From assembly GCA_963662175.1 (NCBI GenBank), contig OY759218.1, positions 11,338,001-11,402,000 of the forward strand: a stretch of DNA of 64,000 bases, in the 5' to 3' direction. Each line of letters starts with the position of its first letter. The stretch's first letter is position 1. The translations under genes were made by a program, and so were the position numbers. Positions 63,201-64,000 of the stretch are shown piece after piece. Source of the DNA: Aradus depressus (taxonomy: Eukaryota > Arthropoda > Insecta > Hemiptera > Aradidae). Below the pieces are notes generated by a model that was not told the DNA's origin, did not search any database, and saw only the letters and a program-made list of their open reading frames with translations.

Positions 63201-63202
63201 AT
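48056..63202 (+). CDS. Nbas: NBAS, N-terminal part (11 exons; gene runs past the right edge)
   Basis: Exons 48056-48157, 48847-48950, 49911-50044, 50721-50854, 51771-51847, 52871-53057, 59523-59672, 61115-61212, 61890-61989, 62136-62330 and 62990-63202 join in one frame. Landmarks match vertebrate NBAS in order: WQLALSSDRKTIAILQ and RDDFESTIGRA, RKITWCPDSSMIAVSS, ELLVMSASGDLFCYN, KGLTAWRLINEPPYYQ, ISPSNLYVATLHFSGSINIW, FFLVDVEWRADD, RLFRLIGVKKSTPEDLFNR. These form the N-terminal beta-propeller and the start of the Sec39-type helical region. NBAS acts with ZW10 and RINT1 at the ER to tether Golgi-derived COPI vesicles and is also linked to nonsense-mediated decay. AAAAATGG is a fair start context. 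Intron 6 is 6.5 kb owing to transposons. Confidence 0.93.
48158..48846. other. NBAS intron 1
   Basis: Contains an ACTTCCCC-family 3' part at about 48,655-48,815. The rest is unassigned. Confidence 0.55.
48847..48950 (+). CDS. Nbas: NBAS exon 2
   Basis: The acceptor is TTTTCGAAG (weak pyrimidine context close to it) and the donor is TTCGA/GTAAGT. SWLQTFLDFFDATDIFQLWD. This segment is poorly conserved outside insects, so the exon is placed by frame and splice sites. Confidence 0.75.
48951..49910. other. NBAS intron 2
   Basis: Contains a SINE tail (49,135-49,157) and an ACTTCCCC-family copy of several units (about 49,180-49,790) ending GTGCTGGGGAAGTACATAG. Confidence 0.6.
49911..50044 (+). CDS. 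Nbas: NBAS exon 3
   Basis: The acceptor is TTTCTTTGTTGTAG and the donor is TTCAG/GTATAT. WQLALSSDRKTIAILQESVL and EIRVSRDDFESTIGRA are clear NBAS propeller sequence. Confidence 0.95.
50045..50720. other. NBAS intron 3
   Basis: An ACTTCCCC-family 5' part (50,067-50,300) begins only about 20 bp after the splice donor. The remainder is unassigned. Confidence 0.6.
50721..50854 (+). CDS. Nbas: NBAS exon 4
   Basis: The acceptor is TTTTTAAAAATAG and the donor is ACTCTG/GTAATT. FRKITWCPDSSMIAVSSFSE and VNIYDRYGMTLFKI are a WD-like blade. Confidence 0.94.
51160..51432. repeat. Fold-back repeat, about 100-bp arms
   Basis: The left arm (GTAGAATACATAGTATATATAAG, AAATGCGTACATA) and right arm (TATGTACGCATTTT, CTTATATATACTATGTATTCTAC) are reverse complements with scattered changes around an AT-rich centre near 51,310. 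Confidence 0.75.
51540..51705 (+). repeat. tRNA-derived SINE body
   Basis: CGTCCTTCGGATGGGACGTTA through GTCGGGCGCATGTCCACCAG and GCGACATGACCTCTTAGTTAAAG. The head is missing. Confidence 0.7.
51771..51847 (+). CDS. Nbas: NBAS exon 5
   Basis: 77 bp. The acceptor is TTTTTTTTCCAG and the donor is CAATG/GTAAGT. ITGIEFIESRMKTFQW corresponds to IAGLIFLEYKASAQW in vertebrates. Confidence 0.92.
51873..52600 (+). repeat. ACTTCCCC-family repeat, near full length, in NBAS intron 5
   Basis: It starts 25 bp after the exon 5 donor (TTTACCTCCCCAGCTAAAAGAAG). It has three AACTG-type units and ends with TTGTTCTGGAGGTGGTGATTCAC. 51,903-52,130 is almost identical to 57,308-57,545. Confidence 0.75.
52871..53057 (+). 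CDS. Nbas: NBAS exon 6
   Basis: 187 bp. The acceptor is TTCTCTTTTACAG and the donor is TTATG/GTGGGT. ELLVMSASGDLFCYNISAGN and YKILLVGSEPNN correspond to ELLVINYRGEL and HRLLLVGG. Confidence 0.94.
53110..53172 (+). repeat. Penelope-like fragment
   Basis: ACAAACTTATTTTTGAAATATTGTC and TATTCCACTAAAGATAT match 5,917-5,960. Confidence 0.5.
53173..56709 (+). mobile_element. Gag-only LTR-type element with identical 397-bp direct repeats
   Basis: 53,173-53,569 and 56,313-56,709 are direct repeats, offset by exactly 3,140 bp, with no difference seen. Between them are one gag-like ORF and about 1.4 kb of non-coding sequence, with no protease, RT or integrase. Repeat identity suggests a recent insertion. 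Unusually, the repeats do not start TG and end CA in register, no primer-binding site or polypurine tract stands out, and no target-site duplication was seen. The LTR status is therefore inferred from layout and gag. Confidence 0.78.
53578..54891 (+). CDS. Gag-like protein of a non-autonomous retroelement
   Basis: 437 aa. Residues 1-130 form a coiled coil built from near-repeats of about 11 residues (LGQQMTDLG, LENKMTNQG, LENKITEQG, LGKQMTDQG). Residues 205-390 resemble a retrotransposon capsid region (YLKNYKEYKVNF, RPNHFIENLK, LRGESLSWFE, FEERFCGEHYD). No CCHC knuckle is present. After the stop at 54,889-54,891 a basic, proline- and tyrosine-rich reading continues in the +1 frame to about 55,014, so the C-terminus may have been cut short by a one-base change. 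The ORF itself is intact. Confidence 0.8.
   Translation: MFKALQAQITTLGQQMTDLGHSLENKMTNQGQSLENKITEQGTQITNQGQTLGKQMTDQGKDLKEEIRGVDKKIIDQGTKLGEQITGISTNIELITRDVGTLQSETGELKTRQDRLEEKYDEHVTEVRQMMDVGYRETTDRLSAETTRLDKEVADINANQHLFHSNCERRFTEISHKIDRVAGQTKVSTPRQYDPVTFTIPDENRDRPTNYTYTRDPQHSATFQKTYLKNYKEYKVNFRNNEQDRPNHFIENLKTAYNHIGEYQELTQFIQSHLRGESLSWFEIEKPRILTFQDFVKAFEERFCGEHYDIIVRRELDNDKYSNHFDMTPGDHFSRLVSRLHDCTYKMPESYICELLSKHYGESVEQSVRIQGITSISKLHEQIVRIGSDIIKKDCKSRLGVYRGNDSRKDLGREGRGTRPDAIPRNVTTNRPGQNQY
56710..57545. other. NBAS intron 6 segment with ACTTCCCC-family 5' part and TA microsatellite
   Basis: A (TA)n tract of about 50 bp spans 57,234-57,285. 57,308-57,545 is a recent copy of 51,903-52,130. Nothing else recognised. 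Confidence 0.6.
57546..59256 (+). mobile_element. Tc1/mariner-type (DD41D-like) transposon, left end truncated
   Basis: The right end is complete (GGGCCATCTAAAAAGGACACCCTG at 59,256, then TA). The inner inverted repeat is long and well matched: 57,550-57,635 (TTTACGCTGAAATCAATGGTG, CAATCCGATTTTAAATTGG) against 58,970-59,060. The outer 200 bp of the left end is missing, so the copy cannot be excised normally. Confidence 0.85.
57826..58902 (+). pseudogene. Tc1/mariner-superfamily transposase with one in-frame stop
   Basis: The ORF runs 57,826-58,359 and resumes in the same frame to 58,902; the only break is a TGA at 58,357-58,359, between NRWNFRT and AQENPRVSYSC. The N-terminal half carries helix-turn-helix regions (SLRNTGRVLGFSKNKIRDIL). 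Catalytic blocks are ILWTDESKF, LLQLDGCPAHN and PPWSPGLTPLDFFLWEHLK. Counting 41 residues between the second and third Asp suggests the DD41D group. Relatives usually have Trp where the stop is. It has decayed recently, since the rest of the frame is clean. Confidence 0.88.
59523..59672 (+). CDS. Nbas: NBAS exon 7
   Basis: 150 bp, phase 0. The acceptor is TTATTCTTTCAG and the donor is GAAAG/GTACTT. FSKGLTAWRLINEPPYYQMI matches the vertebrate GLSAWRVLSGSPYYK. Confidence 0.93.
59673..61114. other. NBAS intron 7
   Basis: 60,200-60,320 (TTACCTACCTAAAACCGTG, CCTAGGGAAGTGCCAGG) is a diverged relative of 51,000-51,120. 60,700-60,800 is a GC-rich LINE-tail-like block. 60,850-60,882 is the SINE tail (GCCCGGGCATGATTCATAATAACTA). 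No exon seen. Confidence 0.45.
61115..61212 (+). CDS. Nbas: NBAS exon 8
   Basis: 98 bp. The acceptor is TTTTATTTTTCAAG and the donor is TTTAAG/GTATTT. KISISPSNLYVATLHFSGSI and NIWFFPSL are nearly superimposable on vertebrate NBAS. Confidence 0.95.
61213..61889. other. NBAS intron 8, nothing recognised
   Basis: AT-rich. The phrase ATAAAAGTGTATTACC(T/G)TTCCTTTC appears at 61,750 and again at 62,058 in intron 9, a short local duplication. Confidence 0.5.
61890..61989 (+). CDS. Nbas: NBAS exon 9
   Basis: 100 bp. The acceptor is CTTCAAAATTTCAG and the donor is GATGAC/GTGAGT. FHEGLPSQFFLVDVEWRADD corresponds to YPLIDVNWWADS. Confidence 0.92.
62136..62330 (+). CDS. Nbas: NBAS exon 10
   Basis: 195 bp, 65 codons, phase 0. 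The acceptor is AAACATTTACAG and the donor is TTTCAG/GTAAAT. RLIIGWKCGSISIHDLETGK completes the propeller. Confidence 0.92.
62331..62989. other. NBAS intron 10 with AT palindromes
   Basis: 62,725-62,812 consists of (AT)n and (ATA)n palindromic runs with mirrored ATTCTATATAATAATAATAT and ATATTATTATTATATAGACAGAAT. 62,528-62,565 is an ACTTCCCC-family 3' terminus (GGTTCACCGACGACTTATTTT). Confidence 0.55.
62990..63202 (+). CDS. Nbas: NBAS exon 11
   Basis: 213 bp, 71 codons, phase 0. The acceptor is ATACAAATTAAG, preceded by a T run, and the donor is AGATAT/GTAAGT. MKKKAKKVAKRLFRLIGVKK then STPEDLFNRY matches the vertebrate YRLVSLRSTTPEELYQR. Confidence 0.92.
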
Positions 63203-64000
63203 GTAAGTAAATATTTCTTTAAATTTTGCTTATTTGTATATTTTTCTTAATTGTTTTATCTCAATCCTGTTTCAAAAATGATGTACTAGGGGAATACATT
63301 TATTTTTACTAGTAAAAGTCCAATTAAATGGATATATTATATTAAGTTGTGCCTAATGTGCTGCTCCATAGACGATGTATACTATAATACATATTATGTA
63401 TCCTATCTAACCATGTCATGAACTTAGATGATATTGAAATAATACGATCTCGTATGTCGGAAAACTTAATTCTTCAGGAAAGACAAAAAACCTAAAAAAT
63501 ATTTTATAGCTCAAATGTAAGAAACTATTTTGGTAAGATAATTGACAAGCAATTAAAATTATTAAATATTTATGTCACAAAATAATGATAATAATATTCA
63601 TTTCCGTTTACCCATGTCCAACCGTTAATTGGACACGTAATTCAATTAGTGCACAAAAATATCTTATAAAATATAAACATCAATCGATATTAAATCTTAG
63701 AATACAAAGAAATACCTACGAGATATATAATAGTATAGAGGGCGCCGGTAGCTCAGTGGTATGCGTGCTTGACTCAGGTCACAAAGAGCGAAATATAGAA
63801 AAAAAAAATAAAGAAAAAGAGAGCGAAATATACAAAAAAATATATAGGGATAACAAATATCAGTAAAGTAAATGGAATATAACAAAATAAAATTATGATA
63901 ATAATAAAATAAATATGAAATAAAAGTAATTACAATAGGAATCGTGGGATATTGACGGACTTCTGCCAAGCAAAAAAAAAAAAAAGCAACAACTAAAATT
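63203..64000. other. NBAS intron 11 (to window end) with a SINE head
   Basis: 63,739-63,785 is a plus-strand SINE head alone (GGGCGCCGGTAGCTCAGTGG) that breaks off before the B box. The rest is A-rich with no exon. Confidence 0.55.

Overview
The window looks like arthropod nuclear DNA, most likely from an insect with a large, repeat-rich, AT-rich genome. The genes are split by introns with GT-AG splice sites and match conserved animal proteins. The spaces between exons are packed with non-LTR retrotransposons, Penelope-like elements, Tc1/mariner, pogo-like and Harbinger-like DNA transposons, a tRNA-derived SINE and an abundant unclassified repeat family. A hemipteran is possible, but the sequence does not settle the species.

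Layout. 1-5.3 kb: a tRNA-derived SINE, then a Penelope-like element (GIY-YIG endonuclease fragment) split by a Jockey-type LINE. The LINE has a 13-bp target-site duplication, an ORF1, and an ORF2 with an internal deletion in the reverse transcriptase. 5.3-10.9 kb, minus strand: four exons of NCKAP1/HEM, a WAVE regulatory complex subunit; the gene continues past the left edge and its first coding exon was not found. 14-16 kb: an R1-clade LINE, 5'-truncated at the YADD codons and inserted in a Penelope-like remnant (11-bp duplication). 16.9-17.7 kb: a long-TIR MITE. 18.7-23.7 kb, minus strand: six exons of a 2-oxoglutarate/Fe(II) oxygenase-fold protein whose iron-binding histidines appear to be replaced. 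19.1-19.4 kb: a near-perfect 120-bp-arm palindrome in its last intron.

24-43 kb is almost entirely repeats: 3' ends of a CR1/Jockey-type LINE, many copies of the unclassified ACTTCCCC repeat, a second Jockey LINE 3' end, a pogo-like element with a nested MADF/Harbinger-like fragment, a snap-back mariner-like element, and a tandem array (about 640-670 bp period) at 40.8-43.4 kb. 43.7-47.7 kb holds an 800-bp segmental duplication, three diverged exon-like cassettes and one convincing but unidentified 91-codon minus-strand exon.

From 48,056 to the right edge, plus strand, lie the first eleven coding exons of NBAS, a subunit of the NRZ/syntaxin-18 tethering complex that acts in Golgi-to-ER transport and is also linked to nonsense-mediated decay. 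Its introns carry the ACTTCCCC repeat, a gag-only element with identical 397-bp direct repeats, and a Tc1/mariner-type transposase gene broken by one stop codon. The three recognised genes have no evident functional link to each other. No rRNA gene, functional tRNA gene or CRISPR array was seen. All family assignments were made by eye without a database search.
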